Part shown: positions 1 to 9,195 of the stretch, one piece after another
Layout of the letters: every line of letters starts with the position of its first letter
Numbering within the stretch: position 1 is the stretch's first letter
Assembly (NCBI RefSeq): GCF_020103695.1
Contig: NZ_JAHXBF010000016.1
Location: 187,790-251,789 of the forward strand
Source: Hyalangium versicolor
GTDB taxonomy: Bacteria > Myxococcota > Myxococcia > Myxococcales > Myxococcaceae
Length of the DNA: 64,000 nucleotides
Direction: 5' to 3'
Notes under the pieces: model-generated
What the model saw: only the letters and a program-made list of their open reading frames with translations
Told to the model about the DNA's origin: nothing
Databases searched by the model: none
Position numbers and translations under genes: made by a program

Positions 1-410
1 CAGTCTTGAGCCAGCACGGCGTACACCACCAGGCCCATCAGCACATTGCACAGCGCGGAGCCGCCCGCGGAGATGAGGATCGTCCTTCGGCCGCCCCACC
101 TGTCCGTCAGCGGCCCGTTGAGCAGAAACGCCACGCCGTAGACGATGGTGCCCCACGAGAAGATGGTGCCGAAGTCCGCGTTCGTCGTGCGGTGGCCCAG
201 CGCGCTGGTGGCCTCATTGAGGTTGTAGCGCCCCATGTAGAGGAACGCGTACGTCATGCCCAGCGGGAACCAGTTGAGGAACCGCCGGCGCTTGAAGGCC
301 TCCGAGTGCCCCAACTCCACCTTGGGCAGCCGCGCCAGCACCAGCGCGATCGCCGCGAGCAGGATGAGGATCGGCAGCAACTGCTGCAGCCACGCGGGCA
401 GGGACGACAT
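1..410 (-). CDS. MFS transporter, OPA (GlpT/UhpT-like) type, partial
   Basis: Only the first 136 residues are inside the window; the gene runs off the left edge. The start is the ATG at 410. The product opens with a hydrophobic helix (WLQQLLPILILLAAIALVLA) followed by a basic loop and a segment with RRRFLNWFPLGMTYAFLYMG and RYNLNEA, which matches the N-terminal signature of organophosphate:phosphate antiporters of the major facilitator superfamily. A second conserved part, NGPLTDRWGGRR, is the typical MFS loop between helices 2 and 3. The protein should sit in the inner membrane and exchange a phosphorylated sugar or glycerol-3-phosphate-like solute, but the substrate cannot be told from this fragment. 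It follows the Nudix gene on the same strand with an 82-nt gap. MFS membership is solid; the OPA subfamily is likely. Confidence 0.8.
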   Translation of the reverse strand, partial: MSSLPAWLQQLLPILILLAAIALVLARLPKVELGHSEAFKRRRFLNWFPLGMTYAFLYMGRYNLNEATSALGHRTTNADFGTIFSWGTIVYGVAFLLNGPLTDRWGGRRTILISAGGSALCNVLMGLVVYAVLAQD

Positions 411-492
411 GCGGTGAACCTCGGTGAAGCAGGGAGAGGATGGCGACGCACCCTATCCGGTCCCCCACCGGCGGCCAACCCACGCGGTGCGG

Positions 493-1164
493 CTACGACT
501 GCTCGGCCAGCAGCCGGGTGATGGCGATCTCCAGCTTCGCGTCCGGCACCTCGCCGTGACGGCACGCCGCCAGCACCTCGGGCAGCGGACGCCACTGCAC
601 CCGCGTCCCCTCCTCCAATGGAGAGCCATCCCCCTCCGGCGGATGAGCCTCCTTGCCCGTCACATCCACTGCCGTGGGGAACACCTTCTCCGACAGGATC
701 CCTGGCGCCACGAAGAAAGCGCCTCCCAGCAATTGGATCTCGTCGGGCCGCACCTCATAGCCGGCCTCCTCGCGCACCTCCTCTACCGCGCGGCGCCGCA
801 CCCCCTCTTCTCCCTTGTCCTCCACCTCCATCACTCCGGCGACGAGCTCCTCCACCATCAGGTAGCTCACCGGATCCGGCACCACCATCTCCTTGCCCTT
901 GCGGAAGTAGGCCGCGGGCCGGAGGTTCTTGCGCGTGAGCACCTCCAGCCCCGACGCGCCGCGGCGATAGACGAGCACCGCCACCGCATCCAGCCGCGGG
1001 CGATCCACCACATCCACGCGGTACACCGGCGATGTGGATCCATCCGCACGCCGGTTGCGGCAGCGCAGCCTCCGCAGCCTCAGGAAGCCCTCGTCACACC
1101 TCGCGGTAGACGAGAAATCCTCGATGATCTCGATATCCGTCACGGTTGTGTCGCCGCTGCGCAT
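493..1164 (-). CDS. Nudix hydrolase (ADP-ribose pyrophosphatase-like)
   Basis: The 223-residue product has a Nudix-type segment at about residues 112-140, ending in VEEVREEAGYEV. The usual REUxEExGU core is recognisable although the first Arg-Glu is Glu-Glu. Nudix enzymes hydrolyse nucleoside diphosphates linked to another group using Mg2+ held by the glutamates. The overall size and the N-terminal beta-rich part (VYRVDVVDRPRLDAVAVLVY) fit the ADP-ribose/NDP-sugar pyrophosphatase branch, but the substrate is not proven. The ATG at 1164 is supported by a good ribosome site (GGGAGG) five bases upstream. The gene faces away from the lipoprotein phosphoesterase at 1285, so the 120-bp gap must hold divergent promoters. 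It may be co-transcribed with the transporter to its left. Confidence 0.82.
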   Translation of the reverse strand: MRSGDTTVTDIEIIEDFSSTARCDEGFLRLRRLRCRNRRADGSTSPVYRVDVVDRPRLDAVAVLVYRRGASGLEVLTRKNLRPAAYFRKGKEMVVPDPVSYLMVEELVAGVMEVEDKGEEGVRRRAVEEVREEAGYEVRPDEIQLLGGAFFVAPGILSEKVFPTAVDVTGKEAHPPEGDGSPLEEGTRVQWRPLPEVLAACRHGEVPDAKLEIAITRLLAEQS

Positions 1165-1284
1165 GCCTGCCTCCCTGGCGGGTGATTACGGCCGTCCCGC
1201 GTCGCTTGCCCGTGCCTGCCTGATCCCGTACCTTGCGCCGTCTCCTGCTGAGTCCCTTTCACAACACCCCCCCGGACCCACCTG

Positions 1285-3642
1285 ATGCGTCGTGCCCTGA
1301 TCGGCCTCCTGTGTGCCCTGGTGTTTGCCTCGTGCATGCCAGTGTTGGAAGGCGAGGAATACCAGCTCGCCGGCCAGGAGGTTCGCCTCACCCTCCTCCA
1401 TACCGCGGACATCCACTCGCGGCTGCTCCCCTATGACTTCGCCCCGCTGAAGACGGACACGGACCTGGGGCTGATCCCCGAGGCGGGCCCGTTCGGCGGT
1501 GCCACGCGCATCGCCGCCATCCTCAAGCGCGAGCGCCAGAAGGGAGACCGGGTTCTCCACCTGGACTCCGGAGACTGCTTCCAGGGCGCGCCCATCTTCA
1601 ACGTCAACAACGGAGAGGTGGAGTTCAAGTTCCTCTCGGACGTGCGGCTGGACGCGGCCGTGATCGGCAACCACGAGTTCGACGCGGGCGCCGCCAACTT
1701 CGTGCAGAAGGCGCGCGACTTCGCCAGCTTCCCCCTGCTGGCCGCCAACTATTACTGGGACGTGCCCGCCGACAGCAGCAACAACGGCGCCGCGCAGGTG
1801 TCCGCGCCGTACACCATCCGCACGGTGAAGGGCCTGCGGGTGGGCATCATCGGCATGGCCAACCTCTCCTCGCTCAACTCGATCGTCGAGGGCGGCAACT
1901 CCCTGCAAGTCACTCCGCTGGAGCAGAACGAGGCGGCGCGCGCCTATGTGGATCTGCTGCGCCCCGTCACGGATCTCGTCGTCATCACCAGCCACCTGGG
2001 CCTCACCGAGGATCAGCAGATGGTGTTGGGCTACGAGGCCTTCTACGAGTACGAGCGCGCCAAGCCCTTCATCGAGCGCGAGCGCAACCCGTGGAAGATC
2101 CTCGAGTGGTCCGGTGAGGTGGGCAACCCCAAGTCCGTGGTCCGCGTGCAGATCCCCGGCGTGTCCGGCATCGACGTGATCCTCGGCGGCCACCTGCACG
2201 TGGTGCTCAACCCACCTCAGCAGATCACCGATCCGAGCGGCCGCAAGGTGTTGCTGGCCCACTCCGGCGCGTTCGCCAAGTACGTGGGCCGCCTGGATCT
2301 CGTCGTCAAGGTACCCGAGGAGCCCACCTTGGACGGCGCGGAGCTCGTCAGTCACGACTACCGCGTCTTCCCGCTGGACTCGCTCTGGTGCGATGACGCC
2401 ATGCGCGCCTACTACACCGACAACTTCTGGAACGCGGGCCAGTTCGCCGCCCTCCCCCAGGTGCGCCAGGCCATCGAGGCGTGCCGCAACCAGGAGGACC
2501 GGCCCACCACCCAGCTGCTCCAGGACTACATCCTGAAGATGGACACCGCCCTCCAGCTCACCTCCATCTTCTCCTACGCGCCCAGGGACGTCGCCCGCCG
2601 CAGCAACTCCACCGGCGGAGACTCGCCCCTGGGCAACATCGCCGCGGACTCCATGCGCAAGCGCCGCCGCGTCGAGGCGGAGATGGCCGTCACCAACTCG
2701 CTGGGCATCCGCGACAACCTCTATGCCGGCGTCGTCACCCAGGAGGCCATGTTCAACGTGTTCCCCTTCGAGAACACGATCAACATCATGTACCTGTCCG
2801 GCGTGGAGATGCAGGAGATGTTCGACTTCGTCGCCGAGCGCTCCTCGGAACGCGGCTGCGTCAGCCAGGCGCAGATCTCCGGCGCGCGCTTCACCATGGA
2901 CTGCGCCCAGGTGCAGATCAATGACCTGCGCATCGACTGCGCGGAGAGCGGCGTCGATCAGTGCCCCAAGGAAGGCCGGGACGGCCATGCCCCCTGGCAG
3001 TGCCTGGAGGACGTGAGCAGCAAGCGCTGCTGGGCCCACCCCGCCATCAACATCCAGATCAACGGCAAGCCGCTGGATCCCAACGGCACCTACCGCATCG
3101 CCGTCAACGACTATATCGCCAAGGGCGGCTCGGGCTTCACGGTGCTCAAGCGCAACACCACGCGCATCGAGACGGGCATCAGCCTGCGTGACTCGCTCAT
3201 CGGCTACATGCAGGGCTTCTGCACCTGCGACGACATCAACGCCGGCAAGTCGGCCTCCTCCACGGGGGAGCCCTGCGGCGCGCTCGTCAACGGCCAGCGG
3301 GTGGTGGACGAGCAGGTCCGCGGCTTCTGCAGCGGGGCGCAGACCTTCAAGGACGCACTGGGCAAGCAGGTCGGCAGCTGCACCTGCCTCCAGACGCTGG
3401 GCAAGAAGGACGCGGACGCAGCCGCGAGCTGCGGCACGACGGCCGAGGACATCAAGGCCGCGTGCGGCAGCATCCCGGATGGGCCGTACACCGGCCGCTG
3501 TAGCTGCCGGGATGCACTGGCCGGCACCAATCCCGTCTGCGGCACCATCACCCCGCAGCTGCGCAGCTTCTGCGAGAACCCCACGTCCCGGGCAATCGCC
3601 AACGCGATCGAGGATGGCCGCATCGGCCGGAGGGTGAAGTGA
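1285..3642 (+). CDS. 5'-nucleotidase-like metallophosphoesterase lipoprotein with Cys-rich C-terminal repeats
   Basis: The 785-residue product begins with a lipoprotein signal (LVFASC, Cys17). It then carries the calcineurin-like metallophosphoesterase motifs in order: TADIHSR (about residue 42), LDSGDCFQG, VIGNHEFDAG and GGHLHVV. The C-terminal half matches the 5'-nucleotidase substrate domain (SPLGNIAADSMRKR, GGSGFTVL). Such enzymes dephosphorylate nucleotides outside the cytoplasm for salvage. The last 140 residues are unusual: three Cys-rich units, each with a CxC pair, a later CG and a closing C (FCTCDD...PCG...GFC; SCTCLQ...SCG...AAC; RCSCRD...VCG...SFC). These could be disulfide-bonded or bind something at the surface. 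The stop codon overlaps the start of the next lipoprotein, so the two are translationally coupled. No clear ribosome site precedes the ATG at 1285. Confidence 0.88.
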   Translation: MRRALIGLLCALVFASCMPVLEGEEYQLAGQEVRLTLLHTADIHSRLLPYDFAPLKTDTDLGLIPEAGPFGGATRIAAILKRERQKGDRVLHLDSGDCFQGAPIFNVNNGEVEFKFLSDVRLDAAVIGNHEFDAGAANFVQKARDFASFPLLAANYYWDVPADSSNNGAAQVSAPYTIRTVKGLRVGIIGMANLSSLNSIVEGGNSLQVTPLEQNEAARAYVDLLRPVTDLVVITSHLGLTEDQQMVLGYEAFYEYERAKPFIERERNPWKILEWSGEVGNPKSVVRVQIPGVSGIDVILGGHLHVVLNPPQQITDPSGRKVLLAHSGAFAKYVGRLDLVVKVPEEPTLDGAELVSHDYRVFPLDSLWCDDAMRAYYTDNFWNAGQFAALPQVRQAIEACRNQEDRPTTQLLQDYILKMDTALQLTSIFSYAPRDVARRSNSTGGDSPLGNIAADSMRKRRRVEAEMAVTNSLGIRDNLYAGVVTQEAMFNVFPFENTINIMYLSGVEMQEMFDFVAERSSERGCVSQAQISGARFTMDCAQVQINDLRIDCAESGVDQCPKEGRDGHAPWQCLEDVSSKRCWAHPAINIQINGKPLDPNGTYRIAVNDYIAKGGSGFTVLKRNTTRIETGISLRDSLIGYMQGFCTCDDINAGKSASSTGEPCGALVNGQRVVDEQVRGFCSGAQTFKDALGKQVGSCTCLQTLGKKDADAAASCGTTAEDIKAACGSIPDGPYTGRCSCRDALAGTNPVCGTITPQLRSFCENPTSRAIANAIEDGRIGRRVK

Positions 3643-5714
3643 TGAAGCGCCTGCTCCTGGTAGCGGCCCTGGCGGCCGCCGGCTGCTACTCCACGGATGG
3701 ACGCATCTCCACCGCCGAGAACAACCCCTCGGGGGTGAGTTCCTTCAAGGCCGAGGTCCGCAAGATCGAGGGCGTCGTCGTCACGACGGACTCCAATGGC
3801 GTGACGCGGGAGACCCGCTCGCCGCTGGCCCTGGTGAGCGCCTGCCTGGCCCGGTACAACAACAACCCGGACCAGGTCCCCGCCTCGGAGAAGGGCACCC
3901 CCAACTGCCCCTACTCCATCCCCAAGGGTCTGGTGGACATCGACGTCGACATCACCGCGCTCGACAAGAGCGGCAAGGCGCTCGACACCTTCAACGGCCC
4001 GGTCTCCTTCCGCGTCACCCCGGGCGATCTCTCCGGCAGCTATTCCCTGCGGTGGACCACGCTCAAGGAAGGCAAGGGCTCTGGCACCGTACGCGTGTCC
4101 CATATCTACGGCCCGGTCCGCGTCTGGGTGCAGGACGAGCCCCCCGAGCTCGATTACGCCGACGGCGGCGTGATGGACGCGGGCGCGCTGCCTCCTTCGA
4201 ATAGCGGCCCCTACAGCTACGCCACGGGCCTGACGGCGCCCGTCTCCTTCGAGGAGCCCACGCTGGGGCGCGTGCAGGAGCCTGAGACGTACAGCGACAA
4301 CCGCACCTCGCCCTTCGCCGCGCAGTTCCTCACCGTGGGCCGCCCGCCCGAGTCCGGCGCGCCGCTGGTACAGAGCTGCCCGCCCGGCTACGACCCGGCC
4401 GATGCCACGAAGAAGGATCCCAATGACGGCAAGCTGATGACCCTGGTGGTGACGGGGCTGGATCCGGGTGGCTTCTTCGTCACGGACCTGACGGCCTGCC
4501 GCGTGCGCGAGTTCACGGGCACGGGCTCCAACGTCCGCACGCCCGAGCCGGATGGCTTCCTGCCCGGCACCTACGGCTCCATCTACATCTACAACTACTC
4601 GTTCCCCGAGGGCCTCTACCCGGGCGACCTGCTCTGGTCGCTGTCCGGCTCGGTGCAGGACTTCGCGGGCTCCACGCAGCTCACCTTCCCCGCTTGGATC
4701 ATCCGCGAGAAGGTTCGCGAGCTGCCCCCCGCCGAGTGGACCAAGTACCTGGATCAGGTGCCGGTGAAGGAGCTCACCCTGCGCCACTGCGGCCTGGACA
4801 ACGTGGTGACGCCCTACGTCACCGACGCGCTGTGCGGCCAGAGCTACGGCAACATGAAGATGGAGAGCCTGGAGTCCGCGCTGGTGAAGCTGCGGCGGGT
4901 GCGCTTCCCCGTGGCCTTCAAGAACTGCGACTTCAACGGCAACGGCTCGGTGCCCTTCTTCTGCCAGGGTGCCAGCGGCGGCGCGTGGAAGACGTGCGCG
5001 GATGGCCCGAGCCCCGAGGACAACGAGATGCAGTGCAACATCGACTGCACGGTGGGCTATGGCGAGTTCGCCGGCAAGGTCTGCGCGGAGCGCAACTCGT
5101 ACATCGGCTTTGGTCAATTCCCGGTGGAGCTGTCCGGCCCGGGCCCGCGCGAGGCGGGGCTGGAGGAGTCGCTGCCGAGCAGGACCCAGGTGATCACTGT
5201 CTCCACCACCTCCCGCACGACGAGCACGGCGCTCACCACGGGCGTCAACGGCCAGGGCCAGGTGCGCGTGTGGTGTGACACGCCGGCCTTCGTGAAGTTC
5301 GGGCCCGCGGGCGTCACCGCCACCAGCGCGGATGAGAAGCTGGCCGCCCGCACGCGCCTGGATCACGTGCTCACCGGCAACGAGCTGTACGTGGCCTTCC
5401 TCGCGGATGGAGAAGTCATCAACAAGGGCCAGTGCCACGTGGCGCTCAACAGCCGCACCCGCGTCAACATCATCACCCGGGACGCGGTGCCGGATCTCCA
5501 GGTGGACTGCAGCGAGGCGGACTCGGACGCCGAGCGCAAACGCCAGTGCCAGTTGCTGCACGAGGCCACCTACAACGTGACGGGACACCTGAAGCAGGTG
5601 ACGGCCGCCCGTCCGCGCTGGATCGTCTCGCCCCGGGACGCGGATGACGTGTGCTGTTTCCCGGGACCGGCGGGCGAGTGCCCCCGTCCCCTCAAACAGT
5701 GCCCGGCGGAGTAG
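3642..5714 (+). CDS. Large lipoprotein of unknown function
   Basis: The 690-residue product has a clear lipoprotein signal (MKRLLLVAALAAAGC, Cys15). I recognise no domain. The body is rich in Gly, Pro, Thr and Asp and looks like beta-sandwich material, with scattered Cys pairs (for example SCPPGYDPAD near residue 247, CDFNGNG, CNIDCTVGYG) and a CC pair near the end (DDVCCFPGP). The ATG at 3642 overlaps the TGA of the phosphoesterase by one base; a GTG at 3639 is an alternative start. The gene lies between a surface phosphoesterase and an outer-membrane-type protein on the same strand, so a role in the same envelope complex is plausible but is only inferred from position. Confidence 0.8.
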   Translation: MKRLLLVAALAAAGCYSTDGRISTAENNPSGVSSFKAEVRKIEGVVVTTDSNGVTRETRSPLALVSACLARYNNNPDQVPASEKGTPNCPYSIPKGLVDIDVDITALDKSGKALDTFNGPVSFRVTPGDLSGSYSLRWTTLKEGKGSGTVRVSHIYGPVRVWVQDEPPELDYADGGVMDAGALPPSNSGPYSYATGLTAPVSFEEPTLGRVQEPETYSDNRTSPFAAQFLTVGRPPESGAPLVQSCPPGYDPADATKKDPNDGKLMTLVVTGLDPGGFFVTDLTACRVREFTGTGSNVRTPEPDGFLPGTYGSIYIYNYSFPEGLYPGDLLWSLSGSVQDFAGSTQLTFPAWIIREKVRELPPAEWTKYLDQVPVKELTLRHCGLDNVVTPYVTDALCGQSYGNMKMESLESALVKLRRVRFPVAFKNCDFNGNGSVPFFCQGASGGAWKTCADGPSPEDNEMQCNIDCTVGYGEFAGKVCAERNSYIGFGQFPVELSGPGPREAGLEESLPSRTQVITVSTTSRTTSTALTTGVNGQGQVRVWCDTPAFVKFGPAGVTATSADEKLAARTRLDHVLTGNELYVAFLADGEVINKGQCHVALNSRTRVNIITRDAVPDLQVDCSEADSDAERKRQCQLLHEATYNVTGHLKQVTAARPRWIVSPRDADDVCCFPGPAGECPRPLKQCPAE

Positions 5715-5734
5715 CTGCCGTAGTAGAGAAGCTC

Positions 5735-5750
5735 GCCCCGGAAACGGGGC
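5735..5750 (+). other. Short GC hairpin with GAAA loop
   Basis: A perfect six-pair stem (GCCCCG/CGGGGC) closed by a GAAA tetraloop lies 21 bases after the lipoprotein stop and 43 bases before the next start. There is no T-tract, so it may act as an mRNA stability or attenuation element rather than a terminator. Confidence 0.4.
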
Positions 5751-5782
5751 CTTGGGAGGCGCGGTCCCCTCACCGCGTCCTT

Positions 5783-5788
5783 GGAGGG
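5783..5788 (+). promoter_or_regulatory. Ribosome binding site deciding a TTG start
   Basis: GGAGGG lies four bases before the TTG at 5793. It favours that codon over the upstream TTG at 5781, which overlaps this site. Confidence 0.65.
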
Positions 5789-5792
5789 TAGT

Positions 5793-7328
5793 TTGAAAAC
5801 GTTGCGCACCCTGGCCCTGACCGGGCTGTTGTCCCTCTCCGCGCCTGCCTGGGCAGGAGACTTCGTCGACACCCGCCTGTCCTTCGTATTCGCGGACGAT
5901 AACGTCCTGGCGGGTGCGGGAGAGACGACGCCCAACAGCCCCAACGCCCACTTCGGCGCGGGCAACCAGAACACGCAGTTCTACGACAACTTCAACACCA
6001 AGTTCTCCGGCTTCGAGACGCTGTCGAACGTGGTGCTCTACAAGCGGATGCCCGCCTTCTTCGAGGGGCTCACCACCGAGGCGGCCCTCACGCTGCTGGT
6101 GCTGGAGCAGCCCTCGGGCGGGGTGACGCTGCGAGACAACTCCAGCTACATCCGCCTCAACTACACCCCGCCGGGCTGGGGCGAGAAGGAGGGCATCTCC
6201 CTCACCGGCTTCCCGGTGTCCGCCGATCGCTTCCGCCTGGGCTACGCCTACCGCATCTCCTGGGGCGGCAGCGGCGTCTTCACCAACCGCGCCGCCGCCG
6301 ATGGCGTGCCGGGCGTGAAGCTGCAGATCACCCGCGATCGCTGGTACGCCTTCCTGGGCGGCAAGACGTCGCTGGTGCTCAACGATCTGATCCTGGAGAA
6401 GGAGACGCTCTACGGCGCCATGGCGGGCGCGGGCGTGGACGTGCTGGAGACGCTGCGGGTGGAGGCAGGCGCCGGCTACTTCCAGAAGGGCATCATCCCC
6501 GGGCTGGCCAACCAGGGCATCCGCGCGCCGGTGAACTCGGCGGGCGTGTCCGGGCAGGCCGTGTACCACGTGGGCGTGCCGGTGGGCACCAGCGTGGACT
6601 TCCGGCTGTACCGGAACGATCCGGACGTGTACCAGCGCTTCTTCGCCCCCGAGTCCTACCCGGGTGGCTTGTCCTACTCCGTGTCGCTCGAGGGCAGCTA
6701 CCTGGTGCAGACGCTGGAGGATCCGGACGTGTTCGCCCAGACGGTGCCGCAGGGAGCCACGGCGGTGGCGCTGCAGGCGCGGGCGAAGCTGGACTACTGG
6801 CGCTTCCACCTGCTGGGGCTCTACCGCAGCCTGTCCTTCATCCAGTTCGAGGTGCCGGGTCTGCCGCCGTACCGGGACTTCCCGGACGGCACGCAGTTGA
6901 AGCCGGAGATGTTCATCGCCGCGGGTGCGGACTACTACATCCCCTCGCTCCACTTCACGCCGGGCGTCATCCTCGGCGTGCAGCAGCCTGCTTCGTACCG
7001 CAGCCCCGAGTTCCTCGGCGGCGGCAACAACCCGCCTCCGGGGCTGACGGGCACGCGCACGGTGGTGGTGCGGGACGTGAACCAGCTCAGCATCCTCCCG
7101 GAGACGTGCGGCTCGAGCAACTCGGCGTGCGAGCCCGAGCCCATCCTCTCGGCCAAGGCCACCTTCCGGTGGGATCTCTCTGAGACGGTGGCTGCGGTGG
7201 GCGAGGTCTATTACACGTTCGACAACAACCGGACGACGTTCCGGGATGACGTGACGGGCGTGGCGCAGCCTCGCTTCGAGAAGCCCAGCGCGCTGGGCTT
7301 CAACACGCTGCTCCAGGCGCGCTTCTAA
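5793..7328 (+). CDS. Outer-membrane-type beta-barrel protein, unknown function
   Basis: The start is taken as the TTG at 5793 because a GGAGGG site sits just before it, giving 511 residues; a TTG at 5781 would add four. The product opens with a signal peptide (LKTLRTLALTGLLSLSAPAWAG, cleavage after AWA). The mature part shows alternating polar and hydrophobic stretches with many aromatic residues and ends in a beta-strand with a C-terminal Phe (FNTLLQARF), the usual signature of outer-membrane barrels. One Cys pair is present near residue 443 (ETCGSSNSAC). No family is recognised. It follows two lipoprotein genes on the same strand with a 78-base gap and ends at a convergent hairpin, so it is probably the last gene of that unit. 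Confidence 0.82.
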   Translation: MKTLRTLALTGLLSLSAPAWAGDFVDTRLSFVFADDNVLAGAGETTPNSPNAHFGAGNQNTQFYDNFNTKFSGFETLSNVVLYKRMPAFFEGLTTEAALTLLVLEQPSGGVTLRDNSSYIRLNYTPPGWGEKEGISLTGFPVSADRFRLGYAYRISWGGSGVFTNRAAADGVPGVKLQITRDRWYAFLGGKTSLVLNDLILEKETLYGAMAGAGVDVLETLRVEAGAGYFQKGIIPGLANQGIRAPVNSAGVSGQAVYHVGVPVGTSVDFRLYRNDPDVYQRFFAPESYPGGLSYSVSLEGSYLVQTLEDPDVFAQTVPQGATAVALQARAKLDYWRFHLLGLYRSLSFIQFEVPGLPPYRDFPDGTQLKPEMFIAAGADYYIPSLHFTPGVILGVQQPASYRSPEFLGGGNNPPPGLTGTRTVVVRDVNQLSILPETCGSSNSACEPEPILSAKATFRWDLSETVAAVGEVYYTFDNNRTTFRDDVTGVAQPRFEKPSALGFNTLLQARF

Positions 7329-7337
7329 GCGCCGAAG

Positions 7338-7385
7338 GCCTCGGGGAGCCCGGCCCGCTCAGGCGGCTGCCACGGGCCCCCGAGG
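7338..7385. terminator. Convergent GC-rich hairpin
   Basis: GCCTCGGGG at 7338-7346 pairs with CCCCGAGGC at 7377-7385, and the stem extends inward (GCCCG/CGGGC) with a one-base bulge. It lies between the convergent barrel gene and the histidine kinase and includes the last codons of the kinase. There is no clear T-tract on either strand. Confidence 0.45.
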
Positions 7386-9191
7386 CAGCCGCACGATGAA
7401 GGTGGTGCCGCGCTCCTCGGTGGACTCGAAGGTGACGCGGCCTCCGTGCGCCGCGACGATCTCCCGGACGATGTAGAGGCCCAGCCCCAGGCCTTCCCTC
7501 ACCAGGGAGCTCGTCCGTTCCCCTCCCTTGAAGGGCTGGAAGAGGTGGGCCTGCACCGGCTCGGGGATCGGGGCACCCTCGTTGTGCACCTCGAACACCA
7601 CCCCACCCTCCTCTCCCTCGCAGCGCACGCGCACGGGAGCATCCGTCTGGCCGTGGCGCAGCGCATTGGTGAGCAGGTTGCCCATCACCTGCATCAGCCG
7701 CCCTGGATCCCACTCTCCCCACAGCTCTCCCGTGGAGACGAGCTCTACCTGGGCCTGGGGCCAGGCGCCGCGCACCTCGTCGCAGACCTGCTCCGCGAGT
7801 GAGCCCAGGTTCACCCGCTCGACATGGAGCGGCAGGGCCTGGCCGAACTGCACCCGGGTGAAGTCCAACAGCGTGGCGACGAGCTTCTCGATCCGATCCG
7901 CGCTGCTGGCGATCCGCTGGAGCGGGCGCAGGTACCCCGCCGGCAGACCCTCCTGCTTGAGCAGGGTGATGGCGCTCAGGTTGATGGCGGAAATGGGGCT
8001 GCGGATGTCATGCCCGACGATGCCCAGCAACCGCTGCTGGAAGTCCTGCGCGCGTTTGCGCTCCGTCACATCCAGGGTCAGCCCCAGCACTTCCTCTACC
8101 CGGCCGTAGGCGTTCCGGTGCGGAAGATAGTGGACCTCGAACCAACGGCCCGCGCGCTCCTCCTCGGCCACGAACTCCTCGCCAGCCAACGCCCGGCGCA
8201 CATTGGCGAGGACCCAGGGAGTGCCCTGGAAGATCTCGAAGAGTGAGCGCCCCAGGAAGGTGTCCTCCTTCAGGCCCAGCCGCTCCACCCCCTTGCCCTC
8301 CATGAGGGTGACGATGCCCTGGGTGTCGAAGGCCCAGAGGATGATGGGGATGTGGCCCAGCACGGTGCGCAGCCGCATCTGCGCCTCTCGCAGCGCCTGC
8401 TGCGCCTGGATGCGCTCGGTGATGTCGGTGGAGATGCCGCCCACCGCGTTGGGCCGCCCCTCGGCGTCGTGGAGCGGGAACTTCAAGGAGATATAGGTGT
8501 GCAGTCCGTCCGACTGGGGGATGACCTCCTCCGTCTCCAGCGGCTTGTTCTCAACCAGCACGCGCCGATCATTGCCCCGGGTGACGTCCGCCACTTCCTT
8601 CGGCAGGCGCTCGTAGTCCGTCCTGCCCAGGATGGCGGACCTGGGCAGGCCGAAGATGCTCTCCAAGCGCCGGTTGGCCACCAGGCAGCGGCCCTCCGCA
8701 TCCGTCACGTAGATGGCCGCTGGCGCGTTGTCGATGATGGCCTGGAGCCGCGCCTCTCCCTCACGCTGGCGCTCCCGGCTGTAGGCCACGTACTGCGTCA
8801 CCGAGTCCGCGGTGGCCGCGGACACACAGTCCGACAGGATGCGCAGCTCACGGATCGTGGGGGTCTCTCCCTTCTCCTCCACGAGCTCGAAGATACAGTC
8901 GCGCAGCAGGCCGTACTCGCGCGTGAGCCCATCCAGATCGAAGCCTACCTGCCAGCGCTGGCGCCCGTGGTGCTCCGCCGTGGCATTGCGGCTGAAGACT
9001 CGCGCGGGAGGCCATGAATTGACCCGAATGGCATCGATCAGTGCGTCCAGGAAGTCCGGCAACTGATCTTCCAACTCGCTCTCGGAGAGGCCCTCGGGCG
9101 CCAGCGTCTCCGAGACGCGCACCTTGAAGCGCTCCACGAGCATGTCTCGGTGGGCTGTCAGGAAGTCAGCCAGGGATCGGGAGGAACTCAT
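7359..9191 (-). CDS. Cytoplasmic PAS-domain sensor histidine kinase
   Basis: The 610-residue protein has no membrane segment. About residues 5-140 resemble the RsbRD/RsbU-type helical sensor domain. Two PAS domains follow (about 150-270 and 275-390), each closing with a DITER/DVTER end. The HisKA dimerisation helix carries the phospho-acceptor His in VGHDIRSPIS, and the HATPase domain shows the N box (NLLTNALRHG) and G box (GLGLYIVREI). It should autophosphorylate in response to a cytoplasmic cue and pass the phosphate to a response regulator that is not in this window. The start at 9191 is four bases after the stop of the secretion ATPase gene, so the two are very likely co-transcribed. Its signal is unknown. 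Confidence 0.9.
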   Translation of the reverse strand: MSSSRSLADFLTAHRDMLVERFKVRVSETLAPEGLSESELEDQLPDFLDALIDAIRVNSWPPARVFSRNATAEHHGRQRWQVGFDLDGLTREYGLLRDCIFELVEEKGETPTIRELRILSDCVSAATADSVTQYVAYSRERQREGEARLQAIIDNAPAAIYVTDAEGRCLVANRRLESIFGLPRSAILGRTDYERLPKEVADVTRGNDRRVLVENKPLETEEVIPQSDGLHTYISLKFPLHDAEGRPNAVGGISTDITERIQAQQALREAQMRLRTVLGHIPIILWAFDTQGIVTLMEGKGVERLGLKEDTFLGRSLFEIFQGTPWVLANVRRALAGEEFVAEEERAGRWFEVHYLPHRNAYGRVEEVLGLTLDVTERKRAQDFQQRLLGIVGHDIRSPISAINLSAITLLKQEGLPAGYLRPLQRIASSADRIEKLVATLLDFTRVQFGQALPLHVERVNLGSLAEQVCDEVRGAWPQAQVELVSTGELWGEWDPGRLMQVMGNLLTNALRHGQTDAPVRVRCEGEEGGVVFEVHNEGAPIPEPVQAHLFQPFKGGERTSSLVREGLGLGLYIVREIVAAHGGRVTFESTEERGTTFIVRLPRGPVAAA

Positions 9192-9195
9192 CGTC

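Noticed and set aside
1186..3039. 617-codon open frame on the minus strand
   Set aside because: It is antisense to the phosphoesterase gene, which has clear motifs.
3204..6953. 1249-codon open frame on the minus strand
   Set aside because: It runs antisense to a lipoprotein and a barrel gene and has the composition expected from GC-rich third codon positions; no domain or ribosome site supports it.
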